From contig CAYNZP010000002.1 of NCBI GenBank assembly GCA_964401835.1, positions 62,001 through 126,000 on the forward strand: a stretch of 64,000 nt of DNA. Reading direction: 5' to 3'. Positions 17,259 to 25,791 of this stretch are shown piece after piece (position 1 is the first letter of the stretch; each line of letters begins with the position of its first letter). The notes below the pieces were generated by a model. It did no database searches, was not told the origin of the DNA, and was given only the letters and a program-made list of their open reading frames with translations. The stretch comes from CAYNZP01 sp964401835 (lineage in GTDB: Bacteria > Planctomycetota > Phycisphaerae > SM23-33). Both the position numbers and the translations under genes were made by a program.

Positions 17259-18362
17259 ATGCTCAACAAGCCCTATGGAAAAACTGGCAAGGATGTCTCG
17301 GTAATCGGCTTTGGCGGGATGAGGTTTTCAAATCCTGAAGATATCGACTCTAATGCCCAGATAGTCCTGCACGCCTACAACAATGGGATAAACTACTTCG
17401 ATACCGCCCCAGGATATTGTCAGGATAAAAGTGAGGAGATATTCGCTGCTGCAATCAAGCAAATGAAGAGTGGCACTTTTTTTATTTCAAGCAAGTCCGG
17501 CCGGGCCGATGGTAGCGAATTCAGGGCACAACTGGAAAACTCTCTCAAACTGCTGGGTCTCGAGAAGATTCACTTCTACCATCTCTGGTGCGTCACTACC
17601 TTGGAAAACTGGCAGAAGCGTAAAGACGGCGGCGCGGTAGCTGCAGGTCTTAAGGCAAAAGAAGAAGGCCTGATAGAGCACCTGACAATTTCTTCTCATC
17701 TTCAGGGAAATGAATTAAAAGGAGTCCTGGAAGAAGGCTACTTTGATGGTGTGACGTTAGGTTATTGTGCAATCAATTTCCCCTACCGCCAGGAAGCCAT
17801 TGACGCTGCCGGACAGATGGGCCTTGGAGTAGTTACAATGAACCCGCTCGGTGGCGGGTTGATCCCGAAAAATGCCGAACGGTTCGATTTTCTGCGGGAA
17901 GACAATGACAAGTCAGTCGTTGAGGCGGCTCTGCATTTTAATATATCTCAGCCGGCTGTTAATACCGCTCTTGTGGGTTTTTCCAGCAAGCAGCATGTTG
18001 ATGAAGCTGTCGCGGCAGTTGAAAACTTCCAACCGTATGGCGAAGCCCACATTGCCTCTATTCGTGAAAGGATAACTGAATCTTTCAATGGCCTTTGCAC
18101 AGGCTGTGGTTATTGCTTGCCATGCCCCGAGGGAATTCCAATTCCCAAACTGATGGATGCCTATAACTTCAAGGTTTTAAACGAGGGGGATGAGAATCAA
18201 ATTACCGAACGCTTGAAATGGAACTGGGGCCTGAAACCTTCCATGGCCCAAGTCTGCAGCCTCTGCGGAAAATGTGAAGAAAAATGCACTCAGCACCTGC
18301 CCATTTGTAAACGAATGGAAGAAATTGGTGATCTTGCTGACAAGGAAGAAAAAAAGGATTAA
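17259..18362 (+). CDS. Aldo/keto reductase with C-terminal ferredoxin-type 4Fe-4S cysteines
   Basis: A 367-residue oxidoreductase. Residues 1 to about 270 form an aldo/keto reductase TIM barrel: VIGFGGMRF, NYFDTAPGYCQDKSEE (catalytic Asp and Tyr) and ISSKSGR with the catalytic Lys. The usual His is in FYHLWCV. The C-terminus carries CTGCGYCLPCPEGIPIP and CSLCGKCEEKCTQHLPI, arranged like two 4Fe-4S cluster sites, as in the iron-sulfur AKR subgroup common in anaerobes. The substrate is unknown. ATG 17259 was preferred over an upstream in-frame start because GGGATAGG precedes it and the barrel begins there. The stop overlaps that of the convergent PPC-domain gene by 2 nt. Confidence 0.9.
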   Translation: MLNKPYGKTGKDVSVIGFGGMRFSNPEDIDSNAQIVLHAYNNGINYFDTAPGYCQDKSEEIFAAAIKQMKSGTFFISSKSGRADGSEFRAQLENSLKLLGLEKIHFYHLWCVTTLENWQKRKDGGAVAAGLKAKEEGLIEHLTISSHLQGNELKGVLEEGYFDGVTLGYCAINFPYRQEAIDAAGQMGLGVVTMNPLGGGLIPKNAERFDFLREDNDKSVVEAALHFNISQPAVNTALVGFSSKQHVDEAVAAVENFQPYGEAHIASIRERITESFNGLCTGCGYCLPCPEGIPIPKLMDAYNFKVLNEGDENQITERLKWNWGLKPSMAQVCSLCGKCEEKCTQHLPICKRMEEIGDLADKEEKKD

Positions 18363-18799
18363 CTGCCTAACGTAAGGAGTTTCAAACCAAGTTGCGGGTC
18401 CAGTTTTCTTGCTGCATCTACGCCCGTTATCTCGATAATAACTACTTCGAGAACACAAAAAACATTCGCTCCGCCCCGTGGACAGCCGACGAGAGATTCC
18501 TTGCCTCGTCCTATCGCCGTATGCAGGTGAAGCTTTGGGCCTTCCTCATCTGAAAAGATTGTTCCCACCCCCGCGATTTCCCTGGCATCGTCGAACTGCT
18601 CAAAGATTGGCTCGAGCGGACCGTCTGGGTCTTTTGGGCCAACGACGACCTTTGCCTTACGCAAACCACCGACCAGAAAGAACACGCCGCTACGGATATT
18701 TTCTTTTGCGGCTATAGCTTCGATTTCCGCATATACATCCTCGCCGTCAAAGCCTCTCGCAACGACAGTCCTGCCGACCTTGCCAACCTGATAATCCAT
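18359..18799 (-). CDS. PPC (DUF296) domain protein, putative DNA-binding or ligand-binding
   Basis: 146 residues that match the PPC/DUF296 fold, known from plant AT-hook nuclear proteins and from stand-alone prokaryotic proteins that form trimers. Visible signatures are IRSGVFFLVGGLRKAKV near residue 40 and GPKLHLHTAIGRG around 90, with the conserved His-x-His that may bind a metal. The last third (FCVLEVVIIEITG) is the final strand pair. No AT-hook is present. It follows the LPP20-like gene by 23 nt on the same strand. Function in bacteria is not established. Confidence 0.8.
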   Translation of the reverse strand: MDYQVGKVGRTVVARGFDGEDVYAEIEAIAAKENIRSGVFFLVGGLRKAKVVVGPKDPDGPLEPIFEQFDDAREIAGVGTIFSDEEGPKLHLHTAIGRGKESLVGCPRGGANVFCVLEVVIIEITGVDAARKLDPQLGLKLLTLGS

Positions 18800-18822
18800 G
18801 CCAATACTCCAAGTTTAAATCA

Positions 18823-19806
18823 TTACTTTATTAGCTGATATTTTTTCTGGTAGTAGATAATCATGTTCCACAGAGGTTTGAGTTCGACTTCGACGGTAAC
18901 TTCCCCTGCCCCATCTTCAGCGTTTCTTTGCAAATCTTCAACAACACGGCCGCTTTTAAGGAAAATCAAAAGCGAAGCCTCAATTTCGTCCTTTTTATCC
19001 ACAAAGTCCCGCACCGTAGTATCGGGGTTAATGCGCAAGCCGTCGATCTTCTTCGCAAGTTTCCGACGGGCCGCGTCTTTGGGATCTTTTGGGGAATCAC
19101 TTTTTGCCCGAAGTTTTTTGCTAGCCCAGGCAGGAGCTTTGCGAGCAATTGCAATCACCGCTTTAATTTCATGCGTTGGGTCTTTGAGATGTTTGTCAGG
19201 TGCAGCAGCTATTCCTGTTGCAGTAGCTACTTCATCTGTGGCGGTTATGGACAGCTTTTCAAGCTTCAGCAAATTTGCCTTGTCCCCTTTTTTGTAAGTC
19301 TTTGCCCAGGTCCTGACTGATGCGTACACCTGACGAAGCTTAACGGCCATTCCCAACTCAACAATCAAATTTTCGTCGTGATAACGAATATGGGTTTCAC
19401 GAGCCCCCTGAAGAAAAATTGACATGTCTATATCGGAATCATCGGACTGACCTACGAAGTCTCCAATGGTAGTCTCAGGTGTTATAAAAACTTTGGCAAT
19501 CTGCTCCTCGAGGCGACGCATAGCTTCCACACGGGCTTGCCGGACTGCCATGATTCTTCCCATGCTGGTGCAATAAGTCATCCAGTACTGCCTTGCGTTG
19601 CCGCGAAGATTGCCGATGCTGGAAAGCGTCCCTTCCTCGATAGCTACCAATTCGCCGGGTTCTTTGAATTCGGGCCGAGGTGTCATCATATTGATTTCAG
19701 TTGTATTTTCAGCTTTGGTATTTTCGCTATCGTTTTCAGCCTTTACAGATATTACTGTAGCAAGAACGATTCCCACACAAATAAGAACCCTTAACGCTTT
19801 GACCAT
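18823..19806 (-). CDS. Secreted protein with two LPP20-like modules
   Basis: 327 residues with a type I signal peptide (about residues 1-23, cleavage after VKA). The mature protein contains two related modules. The first (about 90-170) has TPETTIGDFV and then SIFLQGARE; the second (about 245-320) has NPDTTVRDFV and LIFLKSGRV. Both end in a strand rich in Val and Glu (IVELGMAVKLRQVY; VTVEVELKPLW). The pattern resembles the LPP20 lipoprotein fold, but there is no lipobox. An Ala/Lys-rich linker joins the modules. It is probably a periplasmic or envelope protein of unknown role, in one operon with the PPC-domain gene. Confidence 0.65.
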   Translation of the reverse strand: MVKALRVLICVGIVLATVISVKAENDSENTKAENTTEINMMTPRPEFKEPGELVAIEEGTLSSIGNLRGNARQYWMTYCTSMGRIMAVRQARVEAMRRLEEQIAKVFITPETTIGDFVGQSDDSDIDMSIFLQGARETHIRYHDENLIVELGMAVKLRQVYASVRTWAKTYKKGDKANLLKLEKLSITATDEVATATGIAAAPDKHLKDPTHEIKAVIAIARKAPAWASKKLRAKSDSPKDPKDAARRKLAKKIDGLRINPDTTVRDFVDKKDEIEASLLIFLKSGRVVEDLQRNAEDGAGEVTVEVELKPLWNMIIYYQKKYQLIK

Positions 19807-20035
19807 TCCCTGTCTCCGTATTTCGCAGTATTTCGCAAATATTTGAAAAATCTGCCTCTTAAGAACGAAATGATTTTTTTAAGAAAATTCCTGTTAAGTT
19901 AGGTTAGATTTATAACCCTGAAAGTCAAGAAATGGCTTCAAAAAAGAATGCTTGTTGGGCTGGTTTTTCCGGGGCAGGTTCCGATAAAATTTTGTCATAA
20001 AGTCTTTTTCCTTAGACTTTATTGAGAAAATGCTA

Positions 20036-20063
20036 TTGACACGGATTTTTCGTATGTCATAAT
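20036..20063 (+). promoter_or_regulatory. Sigma-70-type promoter of rplM-rpsI
   Basis: A perfect TTGACA (20036-20041), a 16-bp spacer and CATAAT (20058-20063). The leader to rplM would be about 38 nt with AGGTGG before the start codon. Apart from this promoter the 300-nt gap 19807-20107 shows nothing. Confidence 0.8.
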
Positions 20064-20107
20064 GCGCGGCTCATTATTGGAAGACGTGTTGTTTCAGGTG
20101 GAAAAAC

Positions 20108-20539
20108 ATGAAGACTTTTATGGCAAAAAAGGGCGAAGTCGCTACACGGTGGCACATTGTTGACGTAAAAGACAAGGTGCTGGGCCGGGTCGCAACGAAA
20201 ATCGCCACGATACTTATGGGAAAGCATCGTCCGGAATACACACCGAATGTTGATACCGGTGAGTTCGTTGTTGTTATCAATGCTTCGAAGGTAAAGCTGA
20301 CAGGCACCAACAAAGCGAAAGATCGTATCTATCAGCATTACACCGGTTATCCGAGCGGCCGCAAGGTTGCTACGCTTGAAGAAGTGTTGGAAAAGCATCC
20401 TGATCGCGTAATCTTCGAGGCTGTCCGCAGAATGTTGCCCAAGACCAAGCTTGGCAAGACAATGGTCAAAAAGCTGAAGGTTTATGCCGGCGAAGATCAT
20501 CCTCACCAGGCACAGCAGCCTGAGGTCTTGGAAGTCTAA
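20108..20539 (+). CDS. rplM: 50S ribosomal protein L13 (uL13)
   Basis: An early-assembly protein of the large ribosomal subunit. 143 residues, the normal length, with RWHIVDVKDKVLGRVATKIA at the N-terminus, GKHRPEYTPNVDTGEFVVVIN, and AVRRMLPKTKLGKTMVKKLKVY, all canonical. It is followed after 53 nt by rpsI, the usual pair. The gap contains three copies of a TTTTGGAAA unit. Confidence 0.98.
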   Translation: MKTFMAKKGEVATRWHIVDVKDKVLGRVATKIATILMGKHRPEYTPNVDTGEFVVVINASKVKLTGTNKAKDRIYQHYTGYPSGRKVATLEEVLEKHPDRVIFEAVRRMLPKTKLGKTMVKKLKVYAGEDHPHQAQQPEVLEV

Positions 20540-20592
20540 AACCCATTTATGAATTTTTTGGAAACTTTTGGAAAATTTTTGGAAAAAACCCA

Positions 20593-21081
20593 ATGGCAGA
20601 AGAAATTCAGGAAGTAAAACAAGAAACTGAAGAAACCCAGGCTCCCGAGAAGCAGGAAAAGGTAAGCCTTACCGCTCCCGAGCTGCCGGAAGGCAAGCAC
20701 TATATCTGGGGCACAGGCCGACGTAAAAGTTCCGTCGCCCGAGTACGCATTCGCCCCGGTTCCGGGCAGATTCTTGTAAACAAGAAGCCTTTTGACGAAT
20801 TCTTCACAGAAGAAAAAGACCGCAACGCAGTTACCGCCCCGCTCGAAGCAATCAGCATGATCAAGAGCTGGGACGTCTGGGTCAACGTAAAAGGCGGCGG
20901 ATTCACAGGTCAGTCCGGTGCGATCACCTTGGGCCTTGCCCGAGCATTGGCCGAAGCGATGCCAGAATCTGAGCAAGCACTTCGCGACAAGAATTTGATG
21001 ACTCGCGACGCCAGAATGAAGGAAAGGAAGAAGTACGGCCAGAGAGGTGCCCGAAGACGCTTCCAGTTCTCGAAACGTTAA
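20593..21081 (+). CDS. rpsI: 30S ribosomal protein S9 (uS9) with acidic N-terminal extension
   Basis: 162 residues. From about residue 36 the protein is a standard S9: GTGRRKSSVARVRIRPGSG, VNVKGGGFTGQSGAITLGLARAL and the basic C-terminal tail RGARRRFQFSKR that reaches the P-site tRNA. The first ~35 residues are a Glu/Gln-rich extension absent from most S9 proteins (about 130 residues). ATG 20593 is preceded by GGA at the usual distance, and a second Met near the S9 core is lacking, so the extension seems real. Confidence 0.97.
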   Translation: MAEEIQEVKQETEETQAPEKQEKVSLTAPELPEGKHYIWGTGRRKSSVARVRIRPGSGQILVNKKPFDEFFTEEKDRNAVTAPLEAISMIKSWDVWVNVKGGGFTGQSGAITLGLARALAEAMPESEQALRDKNLMTRDARMKERKKYGQRGARRRFQFSKR

Positions 21082-21105
21082 TCTTTCCGATATCGAAGAA
21101 TTGAT

Positions 21106-21143
21106 AAGGTCCTGGTGCCAGACGGTGTCAGGACCTTTTTTTT
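21106..21143 (+). terminator. Intrinsic terminator after rpsI
   Basis: AAGGTCCTG (21106-21114) pairs perfectly with CAGGACCTT (21129-21137), followed by a run of T to 21143. Confidence 0.9.
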
Positions 21144-21207
21144 CTAAATTCCGCATTTGCCAATGAATTAAAACATTGTTCAAATGTGAAAAACCAGGAA
21201 ACATAAA

Positions 21208-22236
21208 ATGACAGATAACAAGACAATCAAGGTAGTTCTGATCGGTGGTAGCGGTTACGCGGGTTTTGAAGTTGCCAGGCTGCTGGTTCGCCATCCCAAC
21301 GCCGAGCTGGTAGGAATCTTCGGCCCGGAAAGCGAACTGGGCCCGATGGAACAGTTCTATCCGCTGCTTTCCAAGCAGGTAACTCTCAGCCAGGAACTGT
21401 TCGAGCCAGAAAAAGTTGCTTCACTCGGAGCCGATCTGGCCATGCTTTGCGTTCCGCACAAGGTGGCGATGGACTATGTGCCGGCGCTGCAAAAGGCTGG
21501 CCTGCGGGTTATCGACTGGTCGGCTGACTACCGAATCAAGGACCAGGCAGTTTATGAAAAGTGGTATTGCCCGCACACCGACCCGAACGGCCTCAAAGAC
21601 GCGGTCTACGGTCTGCCGGAATATTACGCCGACCGGATAGCCTCGGCTGAACTTGTCGCAAACCCGGGGTGTTATCCGACAAGTGCGATACTGGCTCTTA
21701 CGCCTTTGATTAAGGCTGACCTTATAGAACCCGGCGGGATCGTGGTTAATTCCATCAGCGGTGTTTCCGGTGCCGGACGAAAGGCTGCCGACATGTTCCA
21801 CTTCCCGCAGCGCAACGAAAACTTTGAAGCCTACGGCGTCGGCACCCATCGGCATATGCCGGAGATGGAGCAGGTAACCACCGATCTTTCTGGCAAAGAG
21901 ACGACTCTGCTGTTCCAGCCGCATCTGAGCCCGATGGACCGAGGCATTTTGAGCACGATTTATGCCAATCCCGTTGGTGATACCGATGAAGCAAAACTGA
22001 ATAAAGTCCTGCAGGACGCCTATAAGGACAAGCCTTTCGTGCGAATACGGACAGACATCCTGCCGGCTACCAAGTACGTCGCGAACACGAACTTCTGCGA
22101 CATTGCCGTCAAAACCGCCAAAGGCAAGGTCGTGCTGTTCAGTGCGATAGATAACCTTATAAAGGGTGCCTCTGGTCAGGCTGTGCAGAACATGAATATA
22201 ATGTTCGGCCTCGACGAAACTGCCGGACTTTATTGA
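21208..22236 (+). CDS. argC: N-acetyl-gamma-glutamyl-phosphate reductase
   Basis: The third step of arginine synthesis: NADPH reduction of N-acetylglutamyl phosphate to the semialdehyde. 342 residues. The Rossmann glycine motif is IGGSGYAGFEVARLL, the active-site Cys is in ANPGCYPTSAI, and HRHMPEMEQ and HLSPMDRGI are family landmarks of the dimerisation/catalytic domain. It is followed after 16 nt by argJ, forming an arg operon. No Arg-box operator was recognised. Confidence 0.96.
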   Translation: MTDNKTIKVVLIGGSGYAGFEVARLLVRHPNAELVGIFGPESELGPMEQFYPLLSKQVTLSQELFEPEKVASLGADLAMLCVPHKVAMDYVPALQKAGLRVIDWSADYRIKDQAVYEKWYCPHTDPNGLKDAVYGLPEYYADRIASAELVANPGCYPTSAILALTPLIKADLIEPGGIVVNSISGVSGAGRKAADMFHFPQRNENFEAYGVGTHRHMPEMEQVTTDLSGKETTLLFQPHLSPMDRGILSTIYANPVGDTDEAKLNKVLQDAYKDKPFVRIRTDILPATKYVANTNFCDIAVKTAKGKVVLFSAIDNLIKGASGQAVQNMNIMFGLDETAGLY

Positions 22237-22252
22237 GATATTGGAGAAACCT

Positions 22253-23458
22253 ATGTCGAAGATTCGACACATAACATTGCCGAAAGGTTTTACCGCTGCC
22301 GGTGTCGCTTGCGGAATTAAGCAGAGCGGCAAAAAGGATCTTGCCATAATCGCTGCTGACAAAGACGTAGCGACGGCAATGGTCACTACGCAGAACCAGA
22401 TTGTCGGAGCTCCGATAGATTTCTGCCGAATGGTGCTGCCGCGTGCCTACGGCAAGATGCGGGGCATCGTAATCAATTCCGGAAATTCCAATGTCTGCAC
22501 CGGCAAAAAAGGCCTGTGTGATGCTCAGGCAATGGCAACCGAAACCGCGAATCTCCTTGGCTGTGATAAAGAAAAGTTCCTGGTAGCTTCGACCGGCATT
22601 ATTGGCCATCCCCTGCCAATGAGTTGCGTTCGAGCAGGTATTAAAGACGCGGCTTCCAAACTCTCGGACAAAAACGACGGTGATGCTCTTGAAGCTATAA
22701 TGACAACGGACACTAAACTAAAGCATTACACAACTCAGACGACATTAGGCCGCAAAAAGACAACTTTAGCCGGCATGGTTAAAGGCTCGGGCATGATCGC
22801 CCCATCGATGGCAACAATGATAGCAGTAATAACTACTGATGCTGCCATTATACCGTCCGTATTGCACAAGGCCTTGAAGGCGGCTGTTAAAACAAGCTTT
22901 AACGCCATTACCGTTGACTCGGATACCTCGACATCGGACATTGTCACAGTTTTCGCTTCCGGCCAGGCGGGTAATAAAACTATTACCGCAGGTTCGCCAG
23001 ACTTCAAGAAGTTCGCAGCCGCATTAGCTGAAGTCTGTAGCGAACTGGCGCGGGCAGTCATTGCCGACGGCGAAGGCGCAAACGAAGTGATTGATATAAT
23101 AGTTCGAGGCGCGGCAAATAAAAATGACGCCCAAATCGCCGCCAAAGCCGTAGCCAACTCCCCACTGTTCAAATGCGCCATCCACGGAAACGACCCGAAT
23201 TGGGGACGGATCGCAATGGCTTTGGGCAAATCTTCAGCGAAGGTCATTTCAAAAAAACTATCGATATCGATAGCCGGGACAAAGGTGTTCTCTGGAGGCA
23301 TGGGCCGTAAGTTCGACAAAAGAAGCCTTTCAAGAAAACTCCAGTCACGAAATGTAAAAATTCTTTGCGATCTGGGCCAAGGCAAAGGCTCTTTCACAGC
23401 CATTACCTGTGACCTTTCGCAGGAGTACATTACAATAAACGCGGACTATCACACCTAG
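22253..23458 (+). CDS. argJ: Bifunctional glutamate N-acetyltransferase / N-acetylglutamate synthase
   Basis: ArgJ moves the acetyl group of N-acetylornithine to glutamate, which recycles it in arginine synthesis. 401 residues from ATG 22253, with GGAG 8 nt upstream; a TTG four codons earlier overlaps that site. The self-cleavage region is KGSGMIAPSMATMIAV, where the proenzyme is cut before the Thr in MATM to give alpha and beta chains. SGNSNVCTG and GNDPNWGRI are also conserved. The presence of argJ implies the cyclic acetyl pathway; whether it can also use acetyl-CoA cannot be read from the sequence. Confidence 0.95.
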   Translation: MSKIRHITLPKGFTAAGVACGIKQSGKKDLAIIAADKDVATAMVTTQNQIVGAPIDFCRMVLPRAYGKMRGIVINSGNSNVCTGKKGLCDAQAMATETANLLGCDKEKFLVASTGIIGHPLPMSCVRAGIKDAASKLSDKNDGDALEAIMTTDTKLKHYTTQTTLGRKKTTLAGMVKGSGMIAPSMATMIAVITTDAAIIPSVLHKALKAAVKTSFNAITVDSDTSTSDIVTVFASGQAGNKTITAGSPDFKKFAAALAEVCSELARAVIADGEGANEVIDIIVRGAANKNDAQIAAKAVANSPLFKCAIHGNDPNWGRIAMALGKSSAKVISKKLSISIAGTKVFSGGMGRKFDKRSLSRKLQSRNVKILCDLGQGKGSFTAITCDLSQEYITINADYHT

Positions 23459-23664
23459 TGAGCCGCAAAGGCCGTAAAACTTACGTATCTTACCAATTTT
23501 GTTAGGGTTACTTTCCGCGTAATATCGGGTAATTTCACACTTTTTCACCCTTTGCGCCCTGAAAAAAAGAGTTATCATTAATATATGAGGTTTTGCCCGG
23601 CAGCGCAAGACTTCCAGAAAATGACTGAAGTTTTAAGAATGATTGCCCCAGGAGGTAGTCGGAA

Positions 23665-23739
23665 GTGTCAGAACGAAACGTTAAACGCAAGCTAAGGATG
23701 ATCTTATTTATCATCCTGAGTTTCGCAGCACTCTGCTAG
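23665..23739 (+). CDS. Possible 24-residue micropeptide with strong ribosome-binding site
   Basis: AGGAGG (about 23650-23655) precedes GTG 23665 at good spacing. The frame begins MSERNVKRKLRM, continues with a hydrophobic stretch and ends ...SFAALC before TAG 23737-23739. It looks like a signal peptide that stops at its would-be lipobox Cys. It may be a tiny membrane peptide, a leader peptide or a truncated lipoprotein gene. A good terminator follows at 23766. The rest of the 320-nt gap 23459-23778 shows no other gene. Confidence 0.35.
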   Translation: MSERNVKRKLRMILFIILSFAALC

Positions 23740-23765
23740 CGTTATGCGTTTATTTTTGGGAGGAC

Positions 23766-23794
23766 GCCCGCTATTAATTTAGCGGGCATTTTTT
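23766..23794 (+). terminator. Intrinsic terminator, overlapping the 3' end of ligA
   Basis: GCCCGCTA (23766-23773), loop TTAATT and TAGCGGGC (23780-23787) followed by A and six T. The ligA stop codon lies in the stem, so the same hairpin is part of the ligA message. Confidence 0.85.
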
Positions 23795-25788
23795 ATGCCC
23801 AGACGATTCAGGAATTCCTGCTCGTCGACGACTTCCACACCCAGCAGCTTCGCCTTATCTGCCTTGGAACCTGCCGATTCTCCAGCCACCACGAAGTCAG
23901 TATTTCTCGAAACGCTCGATGCCGCCCTGCCGCCGGCTGCCTTGATCGCAGCCTGTGCGTCACTGCGTGAGAAATTTTGCAGCGTACCGGTAACGACAAT
24001 GGTCTTGCCTGCCAGTGGCTGCTCGCCTGCTTCAGAAACCTCAGATGTCATCTTCACACCAACCTGTTTCAATCTCTCGATTGCTTCCAGGCCGGCGCTG
24101 CTGTGGAAAAAGTCATAAACACTGGCAGCTATTACCGGACCGATTTCGTGAATTTCGGATATCTGCTCTGCCGAGGCTCCTACCAATGAATCTATATCGA
24201 CGAAATGCTCTGCTAGTATCTCAGCCGCCCTGCTGCCAACGTGTCGAATTCCAAGCCCAGCCAGCAGCCGAACCAAGCCACGAGATTTGCTTTCTTCAAG
24301 AGCTTCAATCAGATTGTTAGCCGACTTTTCAGCAAATCGTTCCAGCCCGATTAACTGCTCAGATTTGATTCTGTAAAGATCCGCAAAATGTTGAACTAAG
24401 CCATTTTCGATAAGCGCATCCACCACAGCCGGGCCGAGGTTTTCGATGTCCATCTGTCCCTTGCCGGCGAAAAATATCAGCCGTTCGCGGAGCTGGGCCG
24501 GGCATTCCGGATTTGTGCATCGCAAATACACGCCACCTTCATCACGACTCGTCGGCTGATTGCATGAGGGGCATTCATCCGGCGGCATTATGGGCTGAGA
24601 ATCAGTCGGGCGCTTTTCGTGAATTACCTGAATCACCTGCGGGATAATCTCGCCGGCCTTTTCAACCAGAATGGTATCGCCTTCCCGCACGTCAAGCCTT
24701 TCTACCTGATCGAAATTATGAAGTGAGGCATTTGAAACGGAAGTCCCACTTAGCTGGACCGACCCAAAGTGCGCCACCGGAGTAATCGTGCCAAGCCTGC
24801 CAACCTGGAAATCTACGCCCTCCAAAACCGTCTCGGCCCGCTCAGCCTCGTATTTATACGCGATGCACCAGCGGGGATATTTACTCGTGGCGCCAAGCGT
24901 ATTTCGCAGGTCAAGCTCATCTATCTTCACGACCATGCCGTCGGTTTCGTAATCGACTTCACTTCTTTTGGTAATCCAGTCCTTTATTACCGCAAGAGCG
25001 GCGTCTATGGACTCGCAGAGACTAGCATGTTTGCTTGCGGGAATTCCCCACTGACCGATTTGTTTCATCAGTTCGCTGCTGCGGCCAGCTGGGGGTTCCG
25101 AAATCTCGCCAAAGCCGTGAGCGATAAATGCAAGTCCTCGCTGGGCCACTGCCCCAGGATCGAGTTGTTTTAATGTGCCGGCTGCCCCGTTACGCGGGTT
25201 GGCAAAAGTTTGCAGGCCTTCAGCTGCCCGTTGTGCGTTACAGGAATTGAATGCCTTCAGGGGCCAATATACTTCACCGCGGGCTTCAACAACATCGGGG
25301 ACATTTCCCCCGCTGAGCTTAAGAGGAACGCTCTTGATCGTGCGGACGTTCGCTGTCACATCATCCCCGCGTCTGCCGTCGCCCCGGGTAGTCGCCCTTA
25401 CCAGCCGTCCCGCCTCATAACGCAAAGACATTGCCACCCCGTCGATTTTCGGATCCAGCAGGTAGTGAAATTTCTGCTCGCCGAGTGTCTTTCGCACACG
25501 CTTGTCGAATTCCCGAACCTCCTCGGCGCTATAGGTGTTGTCGATACTCAACATCGGCGAGGAATGTTCGACGGTCTCGAAGCCTTCCAGCGGCTCACCG
25601 GAAACTCTCTGAGTGGGAGAATCTTCGGTGATAAGCTCAGGATTGGCTTGCTCGAGCTGCTTGAGCTCGGCCATGAGCGTATCGTACTCGCGGTCGGTTA
25701 TCTCCGGCTCGGCGAGCACGTAGTACAGATAATCGTGATGACGTATCTGCTGCCGCAACTGCTCAATACGTTCGGCGTCGTCTGGCAT
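23779..25788 (-). CDS. ligA: NAD-dependent DNA ligase
   Basis: Seals nicks in replication and repair using NAD+. 669 residues in the full bacterial order: NAD-binding Ia domain (DYLYYV near residue 20), nucleotidyltransferase with the AMP-accepting Lys114 in DPKIDG, OB fold, four-Cys zinc finger (CPSCNQPTS and CTNPECPAQ), helix-hairpin-helix repeats (LAGLGIRHVGSRAAEILAEH) and a C-terminal BRCT domain (KTIVVTGTLQNFSR). An Asp takes the place of the usual Glu two residues before the catalytic Lys. Its start is 3 nt after the ndk stop, so the two genes are co-transcribed. Confidence 0.97.
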   Translation of the reverse strand: MPDDAERIEQLRQQIRHHDYLYYVLAEPEITDREYDTLMAELKQLEQANPELITEDSPTQRVSGEPLEGFETVEHSSPMLSIDNTYSAEEVREFDKRVRKTLGEQKFHYLLDPKIDGVAMSLRYEAGRLVRATTRGDGRRGDDVTANVRTIKSVPLKLSGGNVPDVVEARGEVYWPLKAFNSCNAQRAAEGLQTFANPRNGAAGTLKQLDPGAVAQRGLAFIAHGFGEISEPPAGRSSELMKQIGQWGIPASKHASLCESIDAALAVIKDWITKRSEVDYETDGMVVKIDELDLRNTLGATSKYPRWCIAYKYEAERAETVLEGVDFQVGRLGTITPVAHFGSVQLSGTSVSNASLHNFDQVERLDVREGDTILVEKAGEIIPQVIQVIHEKRPTDSQPIMPPDECPSCNQPTSRDEGGVYLRCTNPECPAQLRERLIFFAGKGQMDIENLGPAVVDALIENGLVQHFADLYRIKSEQLIGLERFAEKSANNLIEALEESKSRGLVRLLAGLGIRHVGSRAAEILAEHFVDIDSLVGASAEQISEIHEIGPVIAASVYDFFHSSAGLEAIERLKQVGVKMTSEVSEAGEQPLAGKTIVVTGTLQNFSRSDAQAAIKAAGGRAASSVSRNTDFVVAGESAGSKADKAKLLGVEVVDEQEFLNRLGIKNAR

Positions 25789-25791
25789 CTG

